A stretch of DNA of 64,000 bases from Aestuariivivens marinum (lineage in GTDB: Bacteria; Bacteroidota; Bacteroidia; Flavobacteriales; Flavobacteriaceae), in the NCBI RefSeq assembly GCF_022662175.1, contig NZ_JAKMCR010000001.1:496001-560000 (forward strand), written 5' to 3'. The position numbers were made by a program, and so were the translations under genes. Positions 28,082 to 37,029 of this stretch are shown in pieces. The notes below the pieces were generated by a model. It saw nothing but the letters and a program-made list of their open reading frames with translations, searched no databases and had not been told where the DNA came from. The first letter of the stretch is position 1, and each line of letters opens with the position of its first letter.

Positions 28082-29092
28082 TTAATTTCTATGCCCCACC
28101 ATAAACGCTTCTGCTTTTTCAACCATGTTTTTACTCCCACATACAAAAGGCACACGTTGATGTAACTCTGTAGGTTCAATATCCAAAATGCGGGTAAAGC
28201 CATCACTGGCCTTACCATTAGCTTGTTCGGCTAAAAAAGCCATAGGGTTACACTCGTATAGTAAACGTAATTTCCCGTTAGGATTGTTAGAACTCTGTGG
28301 GTATAAATAAATGCCCCCTTTTATCATATTCCTATGGAAATCGGATACTAAAGATCCTATATAACGCGATGTATATGGCCTATCACCTTCTTCCTTTTGG
28401 CAGTACTTGATATAATCCTTAATGCCTTGCGGAAAATGAACGTAGTTCCCTTCATTAACCGAATAAATAGTACCATCTAAAGGAAACTGCATATTGGGAT
28501 GTGATAGGTAAAAGGTCCCTATTGCTGGGTTAAGCGTAAACCCATTAACACCATTCCCAGTAGTATAAACTAGCATGGTAGACGTACCATATACCACATA
28601 GCCTGCCGCTACCTGTTTACTTCCTTTTTGAAGGAAATCATCAAGTCCAACAGGAGTCCCAATGGGAGTAACACGACGGTAAATGGAGAAGATAGTCCCT
28701 ACTGAAACATTAACGTCAATATTAGAAGACCCATCCAAGGGATCAATTAAAACAACGTATTTATTCTGGTGGTTTTCATCCTGACTGTTAATACTTATAA
28801 AATCGTCTTCCTCTTCGCTGGCTATACCACAAACAATGTTACGTTTGGTAAGGGTTTGTATAAACTTTTCATTCGCATAAACATCCAGCTTTTGCTGGTT
28901 TTCCCCTTGAACATTAGTATCGCCCACATCACCTATAATATCGACCAACCCAGCCTTATTGACTTCGTGATTTACTACTTTCGCCGCCAAACGAATGGAA
29001 TTGAGTAAACTGGACAATTCCCCAGAGGAGTATTTAAAAGAAGTCTGGTTTTCAATAATAAATTCACCTAAAGTCTGCTTTTTATAGGACAT
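28082..29092 (-). CDS. fbp: Fructose-1,6-bisphosphatase, class 1
   Basis: 336 residues, standard size. It dephosphorylates fructose-1,6-bisphosphate in gluconeogenesis. The metal site is [21 protein letters not shown], with upstream [11 protein letters not shown]. The substrate-binding region includes [19 protein letters not shown] and the C-terminal [17 protein letters not shown] with NGKASDGF. Monocistronic on the minus strand. It fits growth on amino and organic acids, with PEP carboxylase refilling the cycle. Confidence 0.97.
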   Translation of the reverse strand: MSYKKQTLGEFIIENQTSFKYSSGELSSLLNSIRLAAKVVNHEVNKAGLVDIIGDVGDTNVQGENQQKLDVYANEKFIQTLTKRNIVCGIASEEEDDFISINSQDENHQNKYVVLIDPLDGSSNIDVNVSVGTIFSIYRRVTPIGTPVGLDDFLQKGSKQVAAGYVVYGTSTMLVYTTGNGVNGFTLNPAIGTFYLSHPNMQFPLDGTIYSVNEGNYVHFPQGIKDYIKYCQKEEGDRPYTSRYIGSLVSDFHRNMIKGGIYLYPQSSNNPNGKLRLLYECNPMAFLAEQANGKASDGFTRILDIEPTELHQRVPFVCGSKNMVEKAEAFMVGHRN

Positions 29093-29212
29093 ACGTGGTT
29101 ATTTTTTGCTGCAAATATCCAACAAATTTTAGCTAACTACAACGTTTTCGTAAACTAATCATGGCTTTAAATAATCAACTTTAAACTATATTTGAAAAAT
29201 CTCAAAACAATT

Positions 29213-29692
29213 ATGGACTATATAATAAGAGACGCTACAAAAGATGACATGTCTGCCGTTCTGGAACTGATAAAAGAATTAGCGGTTTTTGAAAAAGAAC
29301 CCGATGCGGTTGAGGTAACGGTTGAAGATTTACAAAATGATGGCTTTGGTGAGGCTCCGGCATTTCATTGTTTTGTTGCCGAAATTAACTCAAAAATAGA
29401 AGGTATCGCCTTAATATATAATCGTTACTCCACATGGAAAGGCAAGGCTATTCATTTGGAAGATTTAATAGTAAGCGAATCCATGCGTGGCAGTGGACTT
29501 GGTACAGCACTGCTGAATGAAGTTGTAAAATACGCCCATAAGCTAGGTGTTAAACGTGTGAACTGGGAAGTGTTGGATTGGAACGAACCGGCCATTAAGT
29601 TCTATGAAAGCAAAGGTGCTAATGTGATGCGCGAATGGGACGTGGTGCATTTAAATGAAACTGCAATAAAAAATTATGTTGATAATATTTAG
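29213..29692 (+). CDS. GNAT family N-acetyltransferase
   Basis: 159 residues from ATG 29213; a TTG 21 nt upstream is less likely because the fold begins at DYIIRDATKDDMSAVLELIKE. The acetyl-CoA motif is SESMRGSGLGTALLNEV, followed by VNWEVLDWNEPAIKFYESKGA. This is the diamine/thialysine acetyltransferase (SAT-like) pattern, including a WKGKAIHLEDLIV strand. It might acetylate a polyamine or a lysine analogue. The gene stands alone. Confidence 0.88.
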   Translation: MDYIIRDATKDDMSAVLELIKELAVFEKEPDAVEVTVEDLQNDGFGEAPAFHCFVAEINSKIEGIALIYNRYSTWKGKAIHLEDLIVSESMRGSGLGTALLNEVVKYAHKLGVKRVNWEVLDWNEPAIKFYESKGANVMREWDVVHLNETAIKNYVDNI

Positions 29693-29747
29693 TCGTTTAG
29701 AATTGAATTATTGGGTTATTAAGTTATAATGGTTATTTGATAAAAAC

Positions 29748-30473
29748 ATGACAAATCTTGAAATTATAAACAAACTCAGATCATCAACTTTTACTGATGA
29801 AGATGGAGAAAATTACCAACTTGAATTTCAGGAGGGAGTATCTAATTCAGAAATTGAACAACTAAAAGAGCTTTTTCCAAATCAAAAAATTGACAACGAG
29901 TTAATAGAGGTACTAAAAGAAACTAGAGGGTGGGACGGATATGGCCCAGAGATGGTTTATTTTGACTCAATTGGTCATTTTGGTTTTTTAGAGCTATCTA
30001 AGTACTCTATAACACTTGGACATGACGGATTTGGAAATTATTGGATTCTGGATTTGGATAAAAATGGTAATCTTGGCAAAGTGTTTTTTGCTTGTCATGA
30101 TCCTGCTGTTTTTGTTATTCACTCCCAAAATCTTAATGATTACCTTCAGCATCTGCTTGAATTTTATGAAAACCCTGCGAAATGTCATCTTAATGAAGTT
30201 CATGACAAAACAGTAATGACTATTTGGAATCATAATGAGTTTTGTTTTTCAAAAGAGGTATTCGCTGTTAACAACCCTGAATTTAAAGATTTTTTAGGCA
30301 AATTTGATGGAGTTGAATGGACAGTTGCAGACTTAAGGAATGGACAAAATAATAACGGATTTGCATGGGGGAAATTTGGTGCCAACCAAATTATTGAAAG
30401 ACACCCAAACGATTTGGTTTGGATGATTAAGAATAAGAAAAAAGGTTTTTTGTCTAGACTATTTGGAAAGTGA
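29748..30473 (+). CDS. SMI1/KNR4 (SUKH) family protein
   Basis: 241 residues. The SUKH core is recognisable: RGWDGYGPEMVYFDSIGHF, then ITLGHDGFGNYWILDL and KVFFACHDPAVFVIHS. The C-terminal part after about 150 is less typical and ends with a basic tail (KNKKKGFLSRLFGK). SUKH proteins are often immunity proteins against nuclease toxins, but many are orphan. No toxin gene is adjacent, so the role stays open. Short TA-rich repeats (CTAATAA units) lie between its stop and the aspartate kinase start. Confidence 0.75.
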   Translation: MTNLEIINKLRSSTFTDEDGENYQLEFQEGVSNSEIEQLKELFPNQKIDNELIEVLKETRGWDGYGPEMVYFDSIGHFGFLELSKYSITLGHDGFGNYWILDLDKNGNLGKVFFACHDPAVFVIHSQNLNDYLQHLLEFYENPAKCHLNEVHDKTVMTIWNHNEFCFSKEVFAVNNPEFKDFLGKFDGVEWTVADLRNGQNNNGFAWGKFGANQIIERHPNDLVWMIKNKKKGFLSRLFGK

Positions 30474-30536
30474 AAATTGTTAAGACAGCCCTAATAACTA
30501 ATAACCATTAACTAATAACTTCAAATAAAACCCAAC

Positions 30537-31787
30537 ATGCAAATATTCAAATTTGGAGGCGCTTCAGTAAAAGATGCCAACGGTGTAAAAAACCTAGCTA
30601 ATGTTTTACAAACTATAGGTTATGATAATACCTTGGTCGTGGTTTCGGCAATGGGAAAAACCACTAATGCGCTGGAAGTGGTCATTAAAAACTATTTCAA
30701 CAACAAGCCCCAGCTACAAAGTGCATTACAAGAGGTTAAAAAATACCATAATGAAATCCTTTTAGAACTTTTCGACAACGAGAACCATTCAGTATTTAAA
30801 AACGTTAGTACACTTTTTAATGAATTAAACACTTTTTTATACACTAACAAATCGCCCGATTATAATTTTGTTTATGATCAGATTATTGGTTATGGTGAGT
30901 TAATTTCTACTACCATAATAAGCGAATACCTTAACAGCGTCAATATAAAAAACAATTGGATAGATGTTAGAAATTATATTAAAACAGACACCTATTACCG
31001 ACGTGCCAATGTTGATTGGGAAGCGACGCAGCGTTTAATAAGCCAAAACCTAAACACAGCAACGCTAAACATTACACAAGGGTTTTTAGGCAGCGATGCC
31101 AATAATTTTACGACCAGTTTAGGCAGGGAAGGAAGCGATTATACCGCCGCCATTTTTGCCTATTGCCTTAACGCCAAAAGTGTAACCATATGGAAAGACG
31201 TTCCGGGCGTGTTAAATGCAGATCCTCGCTATTTTGAAAATGCCAAATTACTCAACAAAATATCCTATCGCGAAGCCATAGAACTGGCTTTTTATGGTGC
31301 ATCGGTAATACATCCTAAAACCCTTCAGCCTTTACAACGTAAGGAAATACCTTTGTTTGTGAAATCATTTTTAAACCCCAAAGCCAACGGCACAAAAATA
31401 TGTAAGGATATTGTTTTAGAACCCATGATACCCTGTTTTATCGTTAAAAATAATCAAGTGCTCATTAGTTTGTCCTCATTAGACTTTTCATATATTGTTG
31501 AAGAAAACATAAGTAATATTTTCAACTTGTTGCATCAGCATAAAATGAAGGTGGACGTTATTCAAAATTCGGCTATTAGTTTTTCAGTATGCGTGGACAA
31601 CATTTATAATAATCTGGACAAATTATTGTTGCAATTAAAAGCTAAATTTAAAGTGGTTTGCCACCAAAATGTGTCGTTGTACACCATTAGACACTATAAT
31701 GATAAGGCCATTTTCCAAATCGAAACTGGTAAAACGGTATTATTAAAACAATTAACACAAGAAACTGTTCAAGTCGTTACCCAATAG
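30537..31787 (+). CDS. lysC: Aspartate kinase (monofunctional)
   Basis: 416 residues. It phosphorylates aspartate, the entry to lysine, threonine and methionine synthesis. The kinase core has the KFGGASV start, SLGREGSDYTAAIFAYCL and WKDVPGVLNADPR. The C-terminal ~120 residues form a weak ACT-like region (SISLSSLDFSYIVEENI-type strands are poorly conserved), so allosteric control may differ from classical enzymes. The olsF gene begins 17 nt downstream on the same strand, so the two may be cotranscribed although unrelated in function. Confidence 0.92.
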   Translation: MQIFKFGGASVKDANGVKNLANVLQTIGYDNTLVVVSAMGKTTNALEVVIKNYFNNKPQLQSALQEVKKYHNEILLELFDNENHSVFKNVSTLFNELNTFLYTNKSPDYNFVYDQIIGYGELISTTIISEYLNSVNIKNNWIDVRNYIKTDTYYRRANVDWEATQRLISQNLNTATLNITQGFLGSDANNFTTSLGREGSDYTAAIFAYCLNAKSVTIWKDVPGVLNADPRYFENAKLLNKISYREAIELAFYGASVIHPKTLQPLQRKEIPLFVKSFLNPKANGTKICKDIVLEPMIPCFIVKNNQVLISLSSLDFSYIVEENISNIFNLLHQHKMKVDVIQNSAISFSVCVDNIYNNLDKLLLQLKAKFKVVCHQNVSLYTIRHYNDKAIFQIETGKTVLLKQLTQETVQVVTQ

Positions 31788-31804
31788 TTTTATTTAGTAC
31801 ATTT

Positions 31805-33637
31805 ATGCCCATGACCAAACCACAACATTCTGGATTAGTATCTGCAAAAGAAGTTGCCAAGGCCATCCAAATGGATAAATATGGTGTTATAGGCACGTTC
31901 ATCGGTTGGATTTTAATGAAACTACTTAAAATATCCACCCTCAACAAAATTTACCTCAGCAACAAACACCTAAAAGATCTAGACTTTTTAAACGGTATTT
32001 TAGATGATTTCCAAATCAAATTTGAAATTCCCGAGGAAGACCTAAAACGCTTGCCCAAAGAAGGGCCATATATTACCGTGTCCAATCATCCGCTGGGAGG
32101 CATAGATGGTATATTGCTTTTAAAACTAATGTTGGAACAACGCAAGGACTTTAAGATTATCGCTAATTTTTTATTGCATCGCATAGAGCCACTCAAACCT
32201 TATATTATGCCGGTTAATCCTTTCGAGGACAGAAAGGAAGTGATGTCTAGTGTTTCTGGATTTAAAAATTCCATTTTACATTTAAGGGATGGGCATCCTT
32301 TAGGTATTTTTCCAGCTGGAGAAGTATCGACCTACAGGGATGGTAAATTGGTGGTTGATAAGCCTTGGGAAGAGGCTGCTATGAAACTCATTAAAAAAGC
32401 TGAAGTGCCTATTGTACCCATTTATTTTCACGCCAAGAACAGTAAGCTATTTTACAAGTTATCAAAAATTAATGACACTTTTAGAACGGCCAAATTACCT
32501 TCGGAACTATTAACGCAAAAACGACGTGTGATTAAGGTAAGGGTTGGGAAACCCATTGCTGTAGCCGATCAAAAAGAGTTTGAAGGACTAGAGGAATTTT
32601 CAAACTTTGTGCGCAAAAAAACCTATATGTTGTCTAATGCTTTTGAGGATAAACCAAAAATATTAGAAAATATATCCTCGTCCTTAAAAACCCCTAAACT
32701 TCCTAAAAATATCGTTACTCCGGTTGACAGTAATACTATGAACCAAGAAGTTGAAGCCCTTCGAGAAAAAGACAACCGCTTATTAACAAGTAAAAATTAT
32801 GAAGTGTTTTTAGCCGAGGCTGAACATATTCCTAATATTTTAAGGGAAATAGGACGGTTACGGGAAATTACCTTTAGGGAAGTTGGAGAAGGTACCAACG
32901 AAGCCATAGATCTGGACAGCTTTGATAGTTATTACCACCACATGTTTTTATGGGATAACGACAAGCAAGTTATCGTTGGGGCTTACCGTATGGGCTTAGG
33001 ATCGCTAATTTTTGACCGTTATGGAATTAACGGGTTTTATCTGCAGGATTTGTTTCGTTTTGAACCAGAATTGTACAAGATGATGAGCCAGTCCATAGAA
33101 ATGGGACGTGCCTTTATTATTAAAGAATACCAGCAACGCCCTATGCCTTTATTTTTACTTTGGAAAGGTATTGTACATACCACCTTACGCTATCCAGAAC
33201 ATAAGTATTTAATTGGTGGGGTAAGTATTAGCAACCAGTTTTCTAACTTCTCAAAGTCGCTGATGATTGAGTTTATGAAATCGCATTATTACGACCCCTA
33301 CATAGCACAATACGTGCACCCAAAAAAGGAATTTAAGGTGAAGTTGAAGGATGCCGACAAGGACTTTGTTTTTGATGAAACCGAAGCCGACTTAAACAAG
33401 TTCGATAAAATTATTGATGAAGTGGAACCAGGGGCCTTGCGCTTGCCCGTACTGCTTAAAAAATACATTAAACAAAACGCCAAACTGGTTGCCTTTAATG
33501 TAGACCCCTTATTTAATAATGCGGTAGATGGGTTGATGTACATTAAAATTGCTGATCTTCCAGAAAGCACCGTACGTCCAGTTATGGAAGAATTCCAGGC
33601 CGAATTGGAACGTAAGCTGGAGAATAACGGGGATTAG
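31805..33637 (+). CDS. olsF: Bifunctional ornithine-lipid acyltransferase, OlsF type
   Basis: 610 residues. The N-terminal half is a lysophospholipid acyltransferase domain: TVSNHPLGGIDGILL (His95, Asp101) and LGIFPAGEVSTYRDGK. The C-terminal half is a GNAT-like N-acyltransferase (OlsB-type): LREITFREVGEGTNEAIDLDSFD, then IVGAYRMGLG, and SIEMGRAFI. This fusion is the layout of OlsF, described for Serratia and Flavobacterium johnsoniae, which makes phosphate-free ornithine lipids: the GNAT part adds an N-linked 3-hydroxy fatty acid and the other part the second acyl chain. Membrane-associated. Its stop overlaps the convergent sulfatase stop by 4 nt. Confidence 0.82.
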   Translation: MPMTKPQHSGLVSAKEVAKAIQMDKYGVIGTFIGWILMKLLKISTLNKIYLSNKHLKDLDFLNGILDDFQIKFEIPEEDLKRLPKEGPYITVSNHPLGGIDGILLLKLMLEQRKDFKIIANFLLHRIEPLKPYIMPVNPFEDRKEVMSSVSGFKNSILHLRDGHPLGIFPAGEVSTYRDGKLVVDKPWEEAAMKLIKKAEVPIVPIYFHAKNSKLFYKLSKINDTFRTAKLPSELLTQKRRVIKVRVGKPIAVADQKEFEGLEEFSNFVRKKTYMLSNAFEDKPKILENISSSLKTPKLPKNIVTPVDSNTMNQEVEALREKDNRLLTSKNYEVFLAEAEHIPNILREIGRLREITFREVGEGTNEAIDLDSFDSYYHHMFLWDNDKQVIVGAYRMGLGSLIFDRYGINGFYLQDLFRFEPELYKMMSQSIEMGRAFIIKEYQQRPMPLFLLWKGIVHTTLRYPEHKYLIGGVSISNQFSNFSKSLMIEFMKSHYYDPYIAQYVHPKKEFKVKLKDADKDFVFDETEADLNKFDKIIDEVEPGALRLPVLLKKYIKQNAKLVAFNVDPLFNNAVDGLMYIKIADLPESTVRPVMEEFQAELERKLENNGD

Positions 33638-34968
33638 TTTTTAAATGCTTTGTTATATAACTCAGCATCAAACACAATCATAATTTGCTTTAATCGGTCA
33701 ACAATAGCTGGGTGCTTTTCAGCAATATTATGTTGCTCACCAATATCAGTTTTTAAATTATAAAGTGCCGTTTGAAATTCGCCATCTTCCTTAGCATTCC
33801 ATCCCAAACTTTTTGAAATGTGCAGTTTCCAATCACCTAAGCGAACGGCTTCCAAATCACCGTTCCTGGCATAATAATAAAATGGGCGTTCTTTTAATTT
33901 CACAGAATTAGGGCGTGTTATAAAGGCTGAAATATCATCCCCATCCAATCCTTTTAACGTTTCAATATTTGCACCTACCACCTTGGCTAAAGTTGGGAAT
34001 ACGTCCAAAGTTGTCACCATTTCTGAGCTTACAGTACCCTTAGGTATTTTTTTTGGCCAACTCATAATTCCTGGAACACGTTGGCCTCCTTCCCAGGTTT
34101 GGGCTTTTTTACCCCTTAAAGGTTTTGCAGAACCAATTTGTGGCCCATTATCTGATGTAAATATAATTATTGTGTTTTCATAAATCCCCTCTTCTTTTAA
34201 TGCGCTAACAATCTCCCCCATACTCCAGTCTAACTCCATTATAACATCACCGTAAAGACCTAAAGTACTCTTTCCTGAAAATTGCTCAGACACATGTAAT
34301 GGGGTATGGGGCATAGTATGCGCCAAATACATAAAAAATGGTTGCCCTTTTTGCTGCTCTTTTATTTGCTTAACAGCTTCTTCGGTATACCGTTTGGTCA
34401 ATAAGCGTTGGTCTATACCTTCACCAACGAGCTCTGTATTTCTGTAAAACGGCAATGGCGGTGATTGAAAACTGTTATGGGAATAATAATAGCCATCCAT
34501 ATCGTTGGAATAGGGTACACCATAAAACTCATCAAACCCCTGATTATTGGGCATAAATTCTTCCAAATGTCCTAAATGCCATTTGCCTATACAGGAGGTT
34601 GTATATCCATTGTCCTTTAATAACTCAGCTAGTGTGTATTCATTGGGATCTAGTCCGCTAGTTGAATATGGTGAAAGCACGCCTTCTTGCATATTCACGC
34701 GTTTTGGGTATTTCCCTGTTAATAAGGCGACCCTAGAAGGGGTACACACCGTTGCAGGAACATAAAAATCGGTAAACCTTATACCATCATTAGCCAAGGC
34801 ATCTAAGTGCGGTGTTTCGAATCCTTCAGCACCATAAACCCCTACATCGGCATAACCTTGATCGTCTGTAAAAAAGATGATGATATTTGGTTTATTTTCT
34901 CTTACACCTCCTCGACAAGAGCAAAGTATCATGAATAAAAGCCCTAAAACAAACGCTGGTTTTTTCAT
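33634..34968 (-). CDS. Lipoprotein sulfatase, family S1
   Basis: 444 residues. A lipoprotein signal (LLFMILCSC, Cys18 region) targets it to the envelope. The formylglycine motif is Cys75-Thr-Pro-Ser-Arg79 in VCTPSRVALLTGKYPKR; metal ligands begin at FFTDDQGYADVG and recur at FTSDNGPQ. It hydrolyses sulfate esters, probably of a polysaccharide. It would need a formylglycine-generating enzyme encoded elsewhere. It lies far (about 23 kb) from the fucosidase operon, so a shared substrate such as a sulfated fucan is only a suggestion. Confidence 0.92.
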   Translation of the reverse strand: MKKPAFVLGLLFMILCSCRGGVRENKPNIIIFFTDDQGYADVGVYGAEGFETPHLDALANDGIRFTDFYVPATVCTPSRVALLTGKYPKRVNMQEGVLSPYSTSGLDPNEYTLAELLKDNGYTTSCIGKWHLGHLEEFMPNNQGFDEFYGVPYSNDMDGYYYSHNSFQSPPLPFYRNTELVGEGIDQRLLTKRYTEEAVKQIKEQQKGQPFFMYLAHTMPHTPLHVSEQFSGKSTLGLYGDVIMELDWSMGEIVSALKEEGIYENTIIIFTSDNGPQIGSAKPLRGKKAQTWEGGQRVPGIMSWPKKIPKGTVSSEMVTTLDVFPTLAKVVGANIETLKGLDGDDISAFITRPNSVKLKERPFYYYARNGDLEAVRLGDWKLHISKSLGWNAKEDGEFQTALYNLKTDIGEQHNIAEKHPAIVDRLKQIMIVFDAELYNKAFKN

Positions 34969-35013
34969 TGGACAAACAAAGTTTATCCAAAAATAACATT
35001 TATTTTAAAGGGA

Positions 35014-35439
35014 TTAACCCCTAAAATACTCTGATACAAAATCCTTAAAATACGCTTTAATTTCCTCTCTGGCCTTTAAGAAAGCGGTATGCTTTTCGTC
35101 TTCTGTTCCTTCTAATTTTGATGGATCATAAAAATTATGGTGTAAGCGCAGGGCATTCTTACTTGGGATATATGGGCAATTTTCGTTGGCATGGTCACAA
35201 ACGGTAATGATGTAGTCGAAGTTTATATGGCTATATTCATCTACATGGTTTGAAGTGTGATGGTCTATACTAATGCCATCTTCTTTCATAATGGCCGCAG
35301 CTCCCGGATTAATACCATGGGTTTCAATTCCAGCACTATAAACGGCAACATTTCGCCCTTTCAAAAAATGGTTTATGTAACCATGGGCAATCTGACTTCT
35401 ACAGGAATTTCCTGTACATAAAACAAGTATGTTTTTCAT
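35014..35439 (-). CDS. arsC: Arsenate reductase, low-molecular-weight phosphatase type
   Basis: 141 residues. The P-loop is LCTGNSCRSQIAHG, with nucleophile Cys8 and Arg14. Cys81 and Cys88 in TVCDHANENCPY form the relay disulfide used by thioredoxin-coupled ArsC. It reduces arsenate to arsenite. It lies downstream of arsR and DUF6428 on the minus strand, separated from DUF6428 by a REP-like element. No arsenite pump (Acr3 or ArsB) follows; the next gene is a sulfatase. Confidence 0.93.
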   Translation of the reverse strand: MKNILVLCTGNSCRSQIAHGYINHFLKGRNVAVYSAGIETHGINPGAAAIMKEDGISIDHHTSNHVDEYSHINFDYIITVCDHANENCPYIPSKNALRLHHNFYDPSKLEGTEDEKHTAFLKAREEIKAYFKDFVSEYFRG

Positions 35440-35445
35440 CTCAAT

Positions 35446-35525
35446 TTGTCATTCCTGCAAAGGCAGGAATCTATTTTTAAATGGTTTTTTCATCATATGG
35501 ATTCCTGTCTTCTCAGAAATGATAA
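35446..35525. repeat. REP-like palindromic element with CATTCCTGC/GCAGGAAT arms
   Basis: ATTCCTGC (35451-35458), spacer AAAG, and GCAGGAAT (35463-35470) form a hairpin. A second GGATTCCTG half-unit starts at 35499, and the outer ends TTGTCATT (35446-35453) and AATGATAA (35518-35525) are nearly complementary. Paired TTCCTGC-type units of this kind are dispersed in many flavobacterial genomes. It fills most of the DUF6428-arsC gap. Confidence 0.65.
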
Positions 35526-35532
35526 CTGTTTT

Positions 35533-36048
35533 CTAACAACAATTTCCACTTGGTGAACAACAGGGTTCCTCTACTAATGCATGTTGCTCTTCTGGTTCAC
35601 TTGTACTGAGCGTAGTCGAAGTGCCACATGTGGATTTTGCCTTGCAATCTGTTTTTTCAACGGCTAATTTAAACATTAAGTTATTACCTCGTATTTCGAA
35701 ATCGTTAACAAATAACTGAGTCGTATGGAAAGTCGTATTGCCATATTCAAACTTTACCTCGGAAGTTAATTGAAACGGTTTCATTTTTTCTACTTTCTTT
35801 AAAATAGAAAGAGCTTTGTATACCGACATATATTCTGTTTTACCCAACTCCATAGGACTTTCCCATAACTGAATGATTGTTTCTTTCCATGCATCGGTTT
35901 GTGCACCACAATCTACAGAGTCAATTGTTACATGTTTTACTTCGGTAATGTGATAATTAGCACCAACCAACAAGTTAGGCGCATACTCAAACAACAAAGA
36001 TTTATCTTTATTGCTCTTCAATACTGTGAATAATTCTTGTGTTTTCAT
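35533..36048 (-). CDS. DUF6428 protein of the arsenic operon, Cys-rich tail
   Basis: 171 residues. The core starts MKTQELFTVLKSNKDKSLLFEYAPNL and contains HVTIDSVDCGAQTDAWKETI with a WESP motif, as in DUF6428 proteins that accompany arsR and arsC in Bacteroidota. Function unknown; a metalloid-binding role is inferred from cysteines and context. The C-terminus has CGTSTTLSTSEPEE followed by EEPCCSPSGNCC, ending in two Cys pairs. DNA encoding TSTTLSTS matches a REP-like palindrome (35598-35623), so the repeat appears to have been inserted in frame. Confidence 0.8.
   Translation of the reverse strand: MKTQELFTVLKSNKDKSLLFEYAPNLLVGANYHITEVKHVTIDSVDCGAQTDAWKETIIQLWESPMELGKTEYMSVYKALSILKKVEKMKPFQLTSEVKFEYGNTTFHTTQLFVNDFEIRGNNLMFKLAVEKTDCKAKSTCGTSTTLSTSEPEEQHALVEEPCCSPSGNCC
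35598..35623. repeat. REP-like element inside the DUF6428 gene
   Basis: The segment has ends CACTT (35598-35602) and AAGTG (35619-35623) and the core ACTGAGCGTAGTCGAAGT (35605-35622). On the minus strand this is the TTCGACTACGCTCAGT motif, which is a frequent dispersed repeat in many bacterial genomes. It is read in frame as STTLSTS without creating a stop. Confidence 0.6.
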
Positions 36049-36156
36049 GATTATTTTAATGTGTGTTATTTCTTGTTAAACTTTTTTCATTGCCGTTTTG
36101 TTTTATTGTAATGGCAAAAAGAGACTAATTACTCAATTTCATCCTGTTAACTTCAT

Positions 36157-36480
36157 TTAACAACAGTTTGACTTTGTGGTATTAAAAAATTGATTCAATT
36201 GCTTTTGAATTGCAGTCCAGCGCTCAATATCAATACAGTAACACATACTTTTTCCTTCTACTTCGCCTTTAAGCAATCCAATGGTTTTAAGTTCTTTTAA
36301 GTGTTGGGAAATGGTGGCTTGAGCCAAGCCTATTTCTGCAACCAAATCATTACAAATACAAGCATTTTGATTGCTTATATACTGTAAAATAGCAACTCTG
36401 GCAGGATGTCCCAATACCTTAAATAACTGAGCCAAATCGTTTTGTTGCTCTGTAAATATTTGTGTTTTTGTTACTCCCAT
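36157..36480 (-). CDS. arsR: ArsR family transcriptional repressor
   Basis: 107 residues. The winged helix is clear (NDLVAEIGLAQATISQHLKELKTIGLLKGEVEGKSMCYCI). NQNACICNDL places a Cys-x-Cys at the alpha3-type metalloid sensor site. The protein ends TTKSNCC with another Cys pair. It likely represses the arsR-DUF6428-arsC operon and releases DNA on arsenite. It is the first gene of that operon; DUF6428 begins 108 nt downstream. Confidence 0.92.
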   Translation of the reverse strand: MGVTKTQIFTEQQNDLAQLFKVLGHPARVAILQYISNQNACICNDLVAEIGLAQATISQHLKELKTIGLLKGEVEGKSMCYCIDIERWTAIQKQLNQFFNTTKSNCC

Positions 36481-36572
36481 GATTTTAATTATTTACATAT
36501 CGCAATATTACGATATTAAAATGAAATAAAAAAGCCAAAACTTATATTTTTGACTTTTTATTATTTGTAATA

Positions 36573-36977
36573 TTAAAACCAAGGTTTTTTCCCTGCTTGA
36601 TAGGTGTTATAAAATTCTGAATCAGACTTCGTCAAATAGATGATACCTTCAATAAATCCAATAACACCAGGTATCCAAACAAACAAAATACCAATACCAA
36701 CACATGATAAAAGAATACCTATTAATGTTGCTCCCAGAAGAATCCCTCCTTCCTTATTATAACCCAAAATAAACTTATGTATACCAAGTCCGCCAAAAAG
36801 AATGCCTAAAACTCCAGCCAATATTTTTTTGTTTTCGCCAGAAGCAAAGGTTTCTTTAGCTCCTTCAGCAAACTCTGAAGCTGATTCTTTGGCCTCTTTT
36901 GCAAATTCATTTGCTTTTTCCTTAGCGTCACCTAACATATCATTTAGGTCATCTCTTAAATTTTTATCATCAGACAT
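36573..36977 (-). CDS. TM2 domain membrane protein with amphipathic repeat
   Basis: 134 residues. Residues 1-50 are a charged amphipathic helix with repeated AKE/SA units (GDAKEKANEFAKEAKESASEF). Two transmembrane helices follow with the TM2 signature GGLGIHKFILGYNKEGGILLG. TM2 proteins are small inner membrane proteins of unknown role. The long helix may interact with a membrane surface or partner, which is inference. It lies between arsR and the TSUP gene on the same strand. Confidence 0.82.
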   Translation of the reverse strand: MSDDKNLRDDLNDMLGDAKEKANEFAKEAKESASEFAEGAKETFASGENKKILAGVLGILFGGLGIHKFILGYNKEGGILLGATLIGILLSCVGIGILFVWIPGVIGFIEGIIYLTKSDSEFYNTYQAGKKPWF

Positions 36978-37029
36978 TTTAATTGATTTTAAATTAGTGG
37001 TTTAAATTTAGCAAAAAAAAACTCACATT

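Noticed and set aside
29748-30473. SMI1/KNR4 protein as part of a toxin-immunity pair
   Set aside because: No toxin gene or polymorphic toxin C-terminus is adjacent on either side.
30474-30536. CTAATAA-type short repeats before lysC as a CRISPR-like array
   Set aside because: Units are 7-11 nt, irregular and without spacers; a simple sequence tract.
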